Below, piece after piece: positions 35,902 through 44,458 of a DNA stretch of 64,000 nt (position 1 is its first letter; each line of letters begins with the position of its first letter). The notes under the pieces are model-generated. The model made no database searches, was not told the origin of the DNA, and saw only the letters and a list, made by a program, of their open reading frames with translations. The position numbers and the translations under genes were made by a program. The stretch is from an uncultured Draconibacterium sp. (GTDB lineage: Bacteria; Bacteroidota; Bacteroidia; Bacteroidales; Prolixibacteraceae): positions 2,557,501 to 2,621,500 of the forward strand of contig NZ_OY771647.1 of assembly GCF_963674925.1 (NCBI RefSeq), read 5' to 3'.

Positions 35902-37830
35902 TTATTCAGACTCTGTCCAGTAAGGTGATTGTACCAGGTTTGGATTTTTGTCAATCTCATCCTGGTAAATAGGGAACCAGTAATATTTTTTCTGATATAC
36001 CCTTTTCTGGTATTGAGTGCGCACGAAGAACGCTTTTGGATTTGATGGGTCATCCGATTTATCGGTACCTGAGAAATTCATGCCGTAAAAATCTCCATCC
36101 AACACATCTTCCGCTTCTTTCCAACGTCTCAGATCGTCGTAACGAACACCTTCTCCGCATAGCTCAACACGGCGCTCGCGGCGGATAATTTCACGCATTT
36201 CGTCCTGGTCATTCAGATTTACTGCGATATAACCATCTTGTTGAGAAGTGGCATATTGTGGAATACCGGCTCTTTCGCGAATCAGGTTCAGGTAAGTAAG
36301 AATTTCCTGACTTCCCGGGCTTACTTCGTTAAGTATTTCGCAATAACTAAGGTAGGCTTCGGCAAGACGGTAAACGATTCCCGGACGGTATTGCCATGAA
36401 CCATTCTTTGAATCCGAGTTTGGATGTTTCCTTTTTAATCCTAAATACCCGTTTTGAGGTGCATCGTGGGTGTAGTTATTGTCTTTTCCATATTGGTAAA
36501 AATCAACATTCCGATGGTCCCAAATGTAATAACGTTCGTTCCAAAGAATGGCATTGTAGAAACGTGGTTCGCGGTTTACATACATGTTAAAAGTTCCTGC
36601 TTTTGCCGCTACTTTTTCATTGCCATCGTACCAGTTCCAGTTGTCGGTATTTCTTACATCATCGTTTGTCGAAAAACCACTTTCTGAATAACCCGATTCC
36701 GGGTTGATGATAGGCTTGGTTTTATCTCCGTTCTCATAGCCCAAAATTGGCGAAAGGCCATTGTCCATAAAGAACGCATCAACTACAGATTGAGTCATGC
36801 CCAAACCGCCGTTACCTCCTGCTCCGTATGGAGAAATGTGTCGGTCCAATTCGGTCTGGTTCTGAGGACGAGCAAATAGTATTTCTTTATTACCATCGGC
36901 ATAAGTACGGGCATGCACCCAGGCTGTTGATGCAAATGCATCGATACTGCCATCGTCGTTGTACATTTTATACAACTCGTGGCCTGCAGCTTCAGCTTCC
37001 TGAATCAGCAATCGGTGTGCCTCCAGAGCTTTTGTCCATTTGTTTTGATCGTATGAGCTGTTGAAAAGCGGAGTGCCTTCAGTATCTGTGAAGTTGGCAT
37101 AATCAGGGTTGCCGTTTACTAACGGAGACGCTGCAAAAAGTAGCATGCGGGCACGTGCCGCCAGACACATTACTGAAGTAACGCGGCCATATTTTATTGC
37201 CTGGGTATAGGTTGCCGGTAAAATTTTGGACGCTTCCAACATTTCATTGTCGCACCATTCAATTATTTCATCGTATGGAACGGGGCCGGTAAGTAGCTCT
37301 TCTGTCGAACCATCAGTTGGTGCAATATAATCGGGTTGAAAAGGGCAAACACCATAACAGTTTACAAACAAACTATAGTAGTAAGCCTGTAAAAAACGAC
37401 ACTCGGCCTGTATGTATTCAACTTCCTGCGCAGTAATTGTAGTTCCGTCGATAGGTACCACATTGGCACGCAAAATATTTGCTGTGCGAATACGCTGAGG
37501 CAGATCTCCCCAGTAACCACCGGCCCATTGCGTTGCAGTGTTCCAGTTACCCGTAATTTTAGGAATGGCATCCCATCCCCATTGTTGCCAACGTTCAGAA
37601 GGTGTCCAATCGTCGCCCATTACGCCCCATCCGGTTCTGTTTAAATAGCCCCAGGTTGGGTCGGGTATACCGGAATAAACATAAGCCAGCATACTTTCCA
37701 TTCTGTCTTTGTCGGTGAAAACCATATCCATGGTTAATTCTGTATCTGATTCTTTATCCAGGTAATCCGTGCAGGAAAACATGGTGCCCAGCAACAGTAT
37801 CAGGAATATATATTTTAGTTGTATTTTCAT
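35902..37830 (-). CDS. SusD/RagB-type glycan-binding lipoprotein (region B)
   Basis: The ATG at 37830 gives a 642-residue product with a lipoprotein signal ('GTMFSC'). The SusD fold is shown by 'AECRFLQAYYYSLFVNCYGVCPF', 'YRLAEAYLSYCEILNE' and 'RRERRVELCGEGVRYDDLRRW', ending in 'PIYQDEIDKNPNLVQSPY'. It is 29 bases from the upstream susC stop (37860). It pairs with the SusC protein of this region and presumably binds mannan-type oligosaccharides at the cell surface. The substrate is inferred from the GH76 and GH43 genes downstream. Confidence 0.94.
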   Translation of the reverse strand: MKIQLKYIFLILLLGTMFSCTDYLDKESDTELTMDMVFTDKDRMESMLAYVYSGIPDPTWGYLNRTGWGVMGDDWTPSERWQQWGWDAIPKITGNWNTATQWAGGYWGDLPQRIRTANILRANVVPIDGTTITAQEVEYIQAECRFLQAYYYSLFVNCYGVCPFQPDYIAPTDGSTEELLTGPVPYDEIIEWCDNEMLEASKILPATYTQAIKYGRVTSVMCLAARARMLLFAASPLVNGNPDYANFTDTEGTPLFNSSYDQNKWTKALEAHRLLIQEAEAAGHELYKMYNDDGSIDAFASTAWVHARTYADGNKEILFARPQNQTELDRHISPYGAGGNGGLGMTQSVVDAFFMDNGLSPILGYENGDKTKPIINPESGYSESGFSTNDDVRNTDNWNWYDGNEKVAAKAGTFNMYVNREPRFYNAILWNERYYIWDHRNVDFYQYGKDNNYTHDAPQNGYLGLKRKHPNSDSKNGSWQYRPGIVYRLAEAYLSYCEILNEVSPGSQEILTYLNLIRERAGIPQYATSQQDGYIAVNLNDQDEMREIIRRERRVELCGEGVRYDDLRRWKEAEDVLDGDFYGMNFSGTDKSDDPSNPKAFFVRTQYQKRVYQKKYYWFPIYQDEIDKNPNLVQSPYWTESE

Positions 37831-37859
37831 CTTTCTATATTTTAAAGGTGATTTCATTA

Positions 37860-40800
37860 TCAGAATATTAAGTCAATTCCGAGCATAACTGATTTAATTG
37901 GAGGGTATTCAGTTCCGTTGGAAGTTGAAAGTTCAGGATCCCACAATTTGAAATCAGAAAATGTTAACAGGTTATTTCCATTGATGTAAATACGACATGC
38001 TTTAAACATATCTTTCTTTACCGAAGCCGGAATGTTATATCCAATTTCAATTTGTTTCAAACGCAGGAAGCTCATATCCTTTTTCCACCAGGTAGAATTT
38101 GCGTTGTTGTTGTAATTTGTAGCATACGACAAACGTGGATAGAAAACATCCTGCGATGGATTTTCTTCGGTCCAGCGATCGGTATAGTTGGTGAAGATAT
38201 TTCCCTGAATTCCCTGGCCTGATCCCGGAATAAAGTACTCACTTTCGTCGCCAATAAAACGGTAGGTATCTCCAACTCCCTGGAAGAATACACTAAAATC
38301 GAAGCCATGTAACGAAATGTTTCCGCCAAATCCGTAAACCATACGCGGATCGTTGGTTCCGCCAACATAACCCTTGTCTTTTGAATTGATTACGCCGTCT
38401 TCGTTCCAGTCAAGAATTTTAATGTCACCGGGACGTACTTCAGCCAGTTCGTTTTGTGGTAGTTCCGGAAGCAGATTGCCCGAACCGTCGAAGTCCTCAG
38501 CTGTATACAATCCGATTGCCTCATAACCGTACAGTTCGTTTATTGAGTGGCCGGTAATATCCTGATGGGTTCCTTGTTGCCCTGCCGGAACATCATATTC
38601 CAGTATTTCGTTTTTGGCATAACTTACGTTGGCAAAAAACGAGATGTCGGCTTGGTTTATTTTTTTATTATAAGTAATTGCAGCTTCACCCCCCTGGTTT
38701 TTCACTTTCCCGAAGTTGGCATAAGGAGTGCTCAGCAAACCTGCCTGTGTTGGAATGGTGCGTCGTTGCATAAAAATATTGTCGCGGTATTCATGAAATG
38801 CATCCAGTTGAATACGTAATGCAGATTTAATACTGAATTCAATACCAACGTTCTTTTTTGTTACCGTTTCCCAGGTCAGGTTATTTACCCCTATATCACC
38901 TTCCGTAACTCCAGCTTTGTTGTAGTCGGCAGTATTTCCCCAAGCGTAACCCGGAGCATCCGTATTCATTGTGGTTAAGTAGGCAAAGCGTCTGGCAGAA
39001 CCGATCTGGTCGTTTCCGGCCTGACCCCAAGATGCACGGATTTTCAGGAAATCAATAGTTTCTTTCATGCCTGCCCAGAAATTTTCCTCAGACACTAACC
39101 ATCCCAATGCAAACGAAGGGAAGAATCCGTAACGTTGTCCCTTTGCAAAGTTCTCCGATCCGTTATATCCGAAGTTAAATTCTCCTACATATTTACTCTT
39201 AAACGAATAGGTAGCACGGCCTGCAACACCCTGGTTACGGTAGGGCTGAATGCCTCCATCGTCGTAACTGCGCTGGTTAAAAAGTAGTAACCCCGTAAGG
39301 TTGTGGAATTCGTTAAATGTATGATCGTAATTCACAATCCATTCCAGGTAAGTTTGGTTATTCCCATAATCACTTCCTTCTTCGTAGTTCAAGAACTCAG
39401 ACCCTGAGCTTAATAAGGTCAGCTCCAATTCTCCTTCATCATCGCGCGTTGTGGCCGGAAGGTAGTAAGTTGGATCCTTACGACGCGTTAACGAGCTATA
39501 GCTGTAGTTATCGAAAGAGAAAGACAGTTTTGTGCTTAAGCCCTCAGCAATAAAATCCAGTTTTTGCTCTAACGAAAACAGCGATTCCAGTTTACTGCTG
39601 GTATAAACGCCGTATCCGTACTGGGTAAGGTAGGCCCAAGGGTTAACCCTTGAACTGCGTACCGGAATTTTTCCGTCGGAATAGATGGCAGGGTGTACCA
39701 TTGGCGGAGTGTCAAAAGCATAATCCCATACGTTATTTGTTCCATTTGACTGTTTGCGTAGTTTTTGCAGATATCCTCCAACACTAAGGCGCATTGATGT
39801 CGTTTTTGTAAGGTTCAAATCTACATTCGAACGCAGGTTGTAACGTGTTAATCCTGTGCTGGTATCGTACGAAAGCGAATTGTCTCTTTTCATGATACCA
39901 TCTTCATTATAAGCAGAAGCGGTAAGGTTATAGCGCAACATGGCCGATCCTCCGTTTACATTAAGGTTGGCCCGGGTATTGAAGGCGTGTTCTTTCGAAA
40001 TTGCCTTTATCCAATCAACGTTTGGATACAACTCCGGATCATATCCGCTTCGGGTACGGTCGATAGCCAATTGTTCGTAATACGGAACTTTAAATTCGCT
40101 TGCTGCCAAATCGTTTAGCAATTGCATATGGTCGGCAGCACCAATAAACTCAGGCATTTGAGTTGGAGCTGTTACAGCATGCTCAACACGTACGTTTACA
40201 ACCGGTTTTTGAATTTTACCTCTTTTCGTATTTACAATAATAACGCCGTTTGCCCCGCGAACACCGTACATGGCACTGGCTGCAGCATCTTTCAGAATCG
40301 AAAATGATTCGATTTCTGAAATATCCAGGTCATCCAGCGAACGCTGAACACCATCAACCAATACCAGAGGGTTGGTGCTTCCCGAAAAGGACGAAATACC
40401 ACGAATCCAGAAATTAGACTGGTTGTATCCAGGTTCGCCCGAACGGGTTACTGCAATTACACCGGCAAGTTTTCCGGCCAAAGTATTTGAAATATTTTTT
40501 GATGAACTTATCTGTAATTCACCCGGATTGATGTTTTGAATAGCTCCAACAACCGAAGCTTTTTTCTGTGTACCGTAACCAACTACCATTACCTCTTCCA
40601 GGTCGGTGGTTGCTTCTTCCAAAACAATGTCACGTGGAATTTCACTAACCGGAATATCCTGGTTTTTCATTCCAATAAATGAAAAAGTTAGAACAGCATC
40701 CTCGGGGGCATTCAAGCTATAAACCCCATCAACATTGGTAACTGTTCCGGTAGATGTTCCTTTAATAACCACTGAAACGCCGGGCAAGGGAATCCCTTTG

Positions 40801-41237
40801 TTGTCGATGATTCGTCCGCTAACCGGTTTTTGGTCCTGTTCTGCAGGCTCATCAACCTTAGTCTCTTTTACGGGAACCAGAACAATTTGTCGGTCGATTA
40901 TTTTATAGGTCAGGTTGGTGTTGGCCAATACTTGTTCCAGAATTTCATCCACCGAAGATTGATTAGCGATCACATCAATTTTTCTATCCAGATCAACCTG
41001 GCTATCCCTGTAAAAGATGTTAAACTCGCTCTGGTCCTGAATCTTCTCAAAAACCTGTTTTACGGTTACATCCCGTAAAAGGAACGAAAATTTGGCGCTC
41101 TGTGAATAAGTAGTGTTGGCAAAAACACTGCTCATTCCAACGAGCAAAAGAAAGATGGTTATCTTCATAATCCGAAGAAATTGGGAACCCTTTTTGCCCA
41201 AAAAGCAATAAGGATACCTCGTTTTACTTTTTTTCAT
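37860..41237 (-). CDS. SusC-type TonB-dependent transporter with STN domain (region B)
   Basis: The start is the ATG at 41237, giving 1125 residues; upstream codons in the same frame run through hairpin DNA and are unlikely to be translated. A hydrophobic signal (about 24-46) is followed by a secretin/TonB short N-terminal (STN) domain (48-122, 'VKQVFEKIQDQSEFNIFY'), a carboxypeptidase-like barrel-attached domain (138-208, 'GVSVVIKGTSTGTVTNVDG'), the segment 'EEVMVVGYGTQKK', the plug (about 225-345) and the barrel. The STN domain marks a transporter that signals to a FecR/ECF sigma pair, and those two genes lie directly upstream. It imports the outer-membrane products of the GH76/GH43 enzymes by inference. 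Confidence 0.95.
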   Translation of the reverse strand: MKKSKTRYPYCFLGKKGSQFLRIMKITIFLLLVGMSSVFANTTYSQSAKFSFLLRDVTVKQVFEKIQDQSEFNIFYRDSQVDLDRKIDVIANQSSVDEILEQVLANTNLTYKIIDRQIVLVPVKETKVDEPAEQDQKPVSGRIIDNKGIPLPGVSVVIKGTSTGTVTNVDGVYSLNAPEDAVLTFSFIGMKNQDIPVSEIPRDIVLEEATTDLEEVMVVGYGTQKKASVVGAIQNINPGELQISSSKNISNTLAGKLAGVIAVTRSGEPGYNQSNFWIRGISSFSGSTNPLVLVDGVQRSLDDLDISEIESFSILKDAAASAMYGVRGANGVIIVNTKRGKIQKPVVNVRVEHAVTAPTQMPEFIGAADHMQLLNDLAASEFKVPYYEQLAIDRTRSGYDPELYPNVDWIKAISKEHAFNTRANLNVNGGSAMLRYNLTASAYNEDGIMKRDNSLSYDTSTGLTRYNLRSNVDLNLTKTTSMRLSVGGYLQKLRKQSNGTNNVWDYAFDTPPMVHPAIYSDGKIPVRSSRVNPWAYLTQYGYGVYTSSKLESLFSLEQKLDFIAEGLSTKLSFSFDNYSYSSLTRRKDPTYYLPATTRDDEGELELTLLSSGSEFLNYEEGSDYGNNQTYLEWIVNYDHTFNEFHNLTGLLLFNQRSYDDGGIQPYRNQGVAGRATYSFKSKYVGEFNFGYNGSENFAKGQRYGFFPSFALGWLVSEENFWAGMKETIDFLKIRASWGQAGNDQIGSARRFAYLTTMNTDAPGYAWGNTADYNKAGVTEGDIGVNNLTWETVTKKNVGIEFSIKSALRIQLDAFHEYRDNIFMQRRTIPTQAGLLSTPYANFGKVKNQGGEAAITYNKKINQADISFFANVSYAKNEILEYDVPAGQQGTHQDITGHSINELYGYEAIGLYTAEDFDGSGNLLPELPQNELAEVRPGDIKILDWNEDGVINSKDKGYVGGTNDPRMVYGFGGNISLHGFDFSVFFQGVGDTYRFIGDESEYFIPGSGQGIQGNIFTNYTDRWTEENPSQDVFYPRLSYATNYNNNANSTWWKKDMSFLRLKQIEIGYNIPASVKKDMFKACRIYINGNNLLTFSDFKLWDPELSTSNGTEYPPIKSVMLGIDLIF

Positions 41238-41266
41238 AAATTTGTTTGATTTATAAATTTTAAGAT

Positions 41267-41329
41267 ACATTGCCAGGCGGCAATGTTGATTAATTTTACA
41301 GCCTGCAGATGTTCCAGCATCTGCAGGCT
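41267..41329 (-). promoter_or_regulatory. Two hairpins in the FecR-SusC leader (- strand)
   Basis: The 136-base gap between the fecR and susC genes holds a perfect 12-bp stem (41300-41311 with 41318-41329, loop TTCCAG) and an 8-bp stem (41267-41274 with 41279-41286, loop AGGC). Read on the - strand, the larger hairpin comes first and the smaller one ends 30 bases before the susC ATG. They may separate fecR and susC expression or act as leader control elements; no T tract makes them standard terminators. Confidence 0.65.
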
Positions 41330-41373
41330 TTCTCATTTTTTAAGACAAAACAAGTGGTATTACATAGGCTTAA

Positions 41374-42540
41374 CTAGTTTAGATTCATGATCAGGTTATT
41401 GTTTTCTTTATTTATTGTAATTTGAGTAGTTTCAGCAATAATTTCCAACACCTCTTCTGCGGTGTTTTTTAAGTTTAAATTTCCCGAAAATGTTTCCTGC
41501 CCGTTCGCCGGACTTTGCAGTTCGATGTTGACGTTGTAATAACGGGATATCTTTTTAAGAATATTCTCGAGTGGTTCCTGTTCCAGAACCAGATAGCCTT
41601 CGCGCCACGATAAATAATTTTTTACATTTACCTGGCTTTCTTCAAAAGTTCCTTTGTCGTTATTGTAAACAATCCGTGTTCCCGGAAGAATTGTTCTTTT
41701 TTCATTTCTGAACAATGTATTGTTATTCGGACTGATCTCTATTTTTCCTTCAGCCAGAACAGCACCGCTATTTTTATCATCTTCATAGGCATTTACATTA
41801 AAAACGGTTCCCAAAACTTTTATTTCAAAGTCTTTCGTTTTTACGTAGAATGGTTTCTCATCCATATGTGTAACGTCAAAAATAGCTTCTCCGTCGATGT
41901 AAACTTCGCGTTTGTTGCCGGTGTTTGTTGCCGGGTATATCAGCTTCGAGCCGGAATTCAACCATACTTTCGATCCGTCGGCAAGTGTTATGTGGGTACG
42001 TTTTCCGTAGGGAACAACCAGGGTATTAAAAACAGGCTTCTTTTCCGCTACCAACTGTGTAATTTTTTGAGTAGAATCGATGGTGATATTCTCACCCTTC
42101 TCGTCGTATAAAATGTTAGATTCTTCTTCGGCAATTAAAACCTGGCGGCCATCCTGCAGAATCAGCTGTGTAGCACTATCGGGTTGCGAAAGTTGCAGGG
42201 TTTCAACCATGTTGTTGAAATCGGTATTCTGGCTGGTGTGTTGTACTTGCCATACCGAGAATGTAACAATAAGGAAAGAAGCGGCAACAGCCCAACGCGC
42301 AAGTGTTTTTCTTCTTTTTTCCCGCTGGATTGAAAATCTGAGTTGTTTACGCACGTCTTCTTTATCCTGAAACGAGGGCGTTTTTTTATAAGAAGTCAGA
42401 AAGGAATAAATAGTGCTGGCTAGTTGTAATTCCTCAGTTTCCGATTCTTTTTTATTTTCAATTTTTTCAACGGTCGAATCGATACTGAATTTTTCATCAG
42501 CCAAAATATCGTATGCCTTTTTTACTTCGTTGTTATCCAT
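41374..42540 (-). CDS. FecR-family anti-sigma factor (region B)
   Basis: The 388-residue membrane protein has a cytoplasmic N-terminal part (1-80), one membrane helix at about 83-98 ('AVAASFLIVTFSVWQV') and a periplasmic FecR domain ('VPYGKRTHITLADGSKVWLNSGSKL') ending in the DUF4974 domain ('LENILKKISRYYNVNIEL'). It should hold the cognate ECF sigma factor inactive until the STN domain of SusC reports substrate. The sigma gene lies upstream (42622-43228), but its frame is broken. The start at 42540 is the first ATG and fits the family. Confidence 0.94.
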   Translation of the reverse strand: MDNNEVKKAYDILADEKFSIDSTVEKIENKKESETEELQLASTIYSFLTSYKKTPSFQDKEDVRKQLRFSIQREKRRKTLARWAVAASFLIVTFSVWQVQHTSQNTDFNNMVETLQLSQPDSATQLILQDGRQVLIAEEESNILYDEKGENITIDSTQKITQLVAEKKPVFNTLVVPYGKRTHITLADGSKVWLNSGSKLIYPATNTGNKREVYIDGEAIFDVTHMDEKPFYVKTKDFEIKVLGTVFNVNAYEDDKNSGAVLAEGKIEISPNNNTLFRNEKRTILPGTRIVYNNDKGTFEESQVNVKNYLSWREGYLVLEQEPLENILKKISRYYNVNIELQSPANGQETFSGNLNLKNTAEEVLEIIAETTQITINKENNNLIMNLN

Positions 42541-42621
42541 TATGGTTTTAATCTACATCTACATAAAGTGGATGGAAGTAAAAACATAGACAAAAAAAAT
42601 AAAAAAAATTGTCTACCCGGT

Positions 42622-43228
42622 CTAAATTCGGTTTCTAAGCATAAAAAACAGTAGTATGGAGTTACTCGTTTTGCCTTTTTTAATGCCTTTGCGTAACTCT
42701 TTTAATGTTCTGTATATCATTGTTCTGGCCGATTCGACAGAGATGTTTAAAGTGTTGGCAATTTCCGGGTAACTTAAATTGTGTTCAAATTTTAGGGAAA
42801 GTGCTTCCTGTTGTTTTTTTTGTCAGTTTTTTCATCACCTCGGCAAGTGCCCTGAAATGTTCTTGTTTTGTTTCGTCGGCTATAATCTCTTCTTCCAACG
42901 ATGTAACCGGTGTATCGTTTAAAAGTAAAAGTTGTTCGTCGTGTAGAAGTGTGTTTCTTTTTGTTCCTTCTTTATGCAACAACCGCCTGAGAGAGCGTAA
43001 CAGGTAAAACTGAATGTTGTCGGTTTCGGAAAGTGTTTTGCGGTATTTGTAGAGATTTAGAAAAAGGTCGTGGATGCAGTCCTTTATAAAATCCTGGTCT
43101 TTCGAAAAATTCAGGGCATACGAGTATAATTCGTTAAAATACTGGTCGTAGATACGATAAAACGCATCATCGTCACCATTCTTAAAACGCTCCCAAAGAA
43201 AATATGAAGGATTTTCTTTTTTCACCAT
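42622..43228 (-). pseudogene. ECF sigma-70 factor interrupted by a +1 frameshift in an A8 run
   Basis: From the ATG at 43228 the protein shows a sigma region 2 ('DAFYRIYDQYFNELYSYALNF', 'DFIKDCIHDLFLNLYKY'). It then reaches a run of eight A (T8 at 42814-42821 on +), shifts to an unrelated tail and stops at 42785, giving 147 residues. With seven A the frame continues as 'LTKKQQEALSLKFEHNLSYPEIANTLNISVESA' in separate blocks, a perfect region 4 helix-turn-helix, and stops at 42622-42624 for about 201 residues. The 607-base span is one base more than a multiple of three. The result is a mutation, a slippage-controlled gene or a sequencing error; FecR and SusC downstream are intact. Confidence 0.85.
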
Positions 43229-43266
43229 TTGTCCCTATACCGTAACTGTCCCTCTAAAATATTGTG

Positions 43267-43274
43267 CAAATATA
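43267..43274 (-). promoter_or_regulatory. Possible Bacteroidota -7 element for the ECF sigma gene
   Basis: TATATTTG on the - strand matches the TAnnTTTG -7 motif of Bacteroidota promoters and lies 38 bases before the ATG at 43228. No good -33 TTG was seen at the usual distance, so this is weak. The rest of the 294-base gap (43229-43522) shows no gene. Confidence 0.3.
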
Positions 43275-43522
43275 TATATAATGATTTTCTCACATCATTA
43301 TTCTGGCCATACCTGTCTCTAAGTATAGTTTGTATGTCCATGCACAGTTTTATTGAGAGTATTTTCCTTTATCACTATCGTCTTTTAAATCTCACATATG
43401 GGATAAAGTCCAATTTAAAACAAACTATGTGGGCATTTGGTTTTTTATTTTTCTGAATCAGTCAGAACTAAGAAATTAGAACCATCTGGAATTGTAAACT
43501 TATGCCGAAGGATATTTTGCAG

Positions 43523-44254
43523 CTATTTGCGCTCGCTCTCCACAGAAAACACAAAACTGTCGCCCCGGTAATATCCCAAATTGAACTCAATTGGGCGTTT
43601 ATTCTCGTCGTACACCAAACGGCGTCGAAAAAGCACCGGGTCCTCGTTTGGAATATTTAGTTTCTTTGATAAAAATGGCGTTGCTTTTATTGCACTTATT
43701 TCTTCGTAAGAGAGAGATGCTTTTACGTGGTACTTTTGTTCCAGAATCTCATACAGCGGATTGGCAAAATTTTCATCACTGCTGATGCCCAGTTCCGGGT
43801 TGAAATAGGAGATGAAGTAAACAAACGGGAAGTCTTTTTTCCCGCGCAACCGTTCTAAAGTCATCACTTGTTGGTCGGGCTCTATATTGAAAAAGGAACT
43901 CACTTCTTTGCCGGCTCTTTGCCAACTTATATGAAGTTCAAAATTCTGAACCTCAATTCCCAGTGCCTTCATTTCCTGCGAGAAACTATACCAGTTTCTT
44001 GCCCGCCCCGATATTCCTTTCGCGGCTACTTTTGTTCCATATCCCTTTTTTCGAACAAGCAATCCTTCGTAAACCAGTTTGTTAATCGCCTGGCGTAGCG
44101 TGTTTCTCGAAATATTAAGCTGTTTGGACAAATCAACTTCATTAGGTAGCAGCTTCCCTTTTTGGTATTCTTCCCTTTGTATCATTTCCCTAAGAAGCGC
44201 TTCTGCTTGTATGTGCAGTGGCGTTTGGCTTTTATGATCTATGTTCAACTTCAT
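43523..44254 (-). CDS. GntR/HutC-type transcriptional regulator with UTRA domain
   Basis: The ATG at 44254 gives 243 residues; a start at 44353 would add an implausible hydrophobic leader. A winged helix-turn-helix lies at about 10-75 ('LLPNEVDLSKQLNISRNTLRQAINKLVYEGLL') and a UTRA effector domain at about 95-235 ('MTLERLRGKKDFPFVYFISYF', 'YDENKRPIEFNLGYYRGD'). UTRA domains bind small sugars or sugar phosphates and release the DNA. The gene is divergent from the mannose-catabolism operon starting at 44459, with a palindromic candidate operator between them. Repression of that operon and of itself, relieved by a mannose derivative, is inferred. Confidence 0.9.
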   Translation of the reverse strand: MKLNIDHKSQTPLHIQAEALLREMIQREEYQKGKLLPNEVDLSKQLNISRNTLRQAINKLVYEGLLVRKKGYGTKVAAKGISGRARNWYSFSQEMKALGIEVQNFELHISWQRAGKEVSSFFNIEPDQQVMTLERLRGKKDFPFVYFISYFNPELGISSDENFANPLYEILEQKYHVKASLSYEEISAIKATPFLSKKLNIPNEDPVLFRRRLVYDENKRPIEFNLGYYRGDSFVFSVESERK

Positions 44255-44320
44255 GTTTATACATTTACCAGCGCTCAAAGATACGCTAAACACAATAATA
44301 TAAAATATATTCCTCAATAT

Positions 44321-44350
44321 TTTGATATTTTGAAAAAATACATATGTTTG
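44321..44350 (+). promoter_or_regulatory. Candidate promoter of the mannose-catabolism operon
   Basis: TTTG at 44321-44324 and TATGTTTG at 44343-44350 match the Bacteroidota -33 (TTTG) and -7 (TAnnTTTG) elements with an 18-base spacer, slightly short of the usual 19-21. The start would be near 44357, about 100 bases before the GH92 ATG. Confidence 0.5.
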
Positions 44351-44361
44351 CACAATAAATT

Positions 44362-44377
44362 ATATGTATGAACATAT
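44362..44377. promoter_or_regulatory. Palindrome between GntR and GH92, candidate GntR operator
   Basis: ATATGT at 44362-44367 and ACATAT at 44372-44377 form a perfect 6-bp inverted repeat with a 4-base centre (ATGA). A related half, ATATGTTTGCACA, overlaps the -7 element just upstream. The palindrome falls at the predicted transcription start, where a bound repressor would block RNA polymerase. The link to the adjacent GntR protein is inferred. Confidence 0.5.
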
Positions 44378-44458
44378 TGTATTGTTCACAGAAGTTTTAA
44401 ATATTTTTGATTATCCTGTACTCGTTTAAAGAGCAAGAAAATAAAAGTCAATAATAAT

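Noticed and set aside
42705..43007. 100-residue open frame on the + strand over the sigma factor gene
   Set aside because: The - strand shows real sigma regions 2 and 4 here; the + frame is hydrophobic noise from the complement.
43229..43456. 75-residue open frame in the gap between the sigma and GntR genes
   Set aside because: It starts at TTG, has no family resemblance and covers the likely promoter region of the sigma gene.
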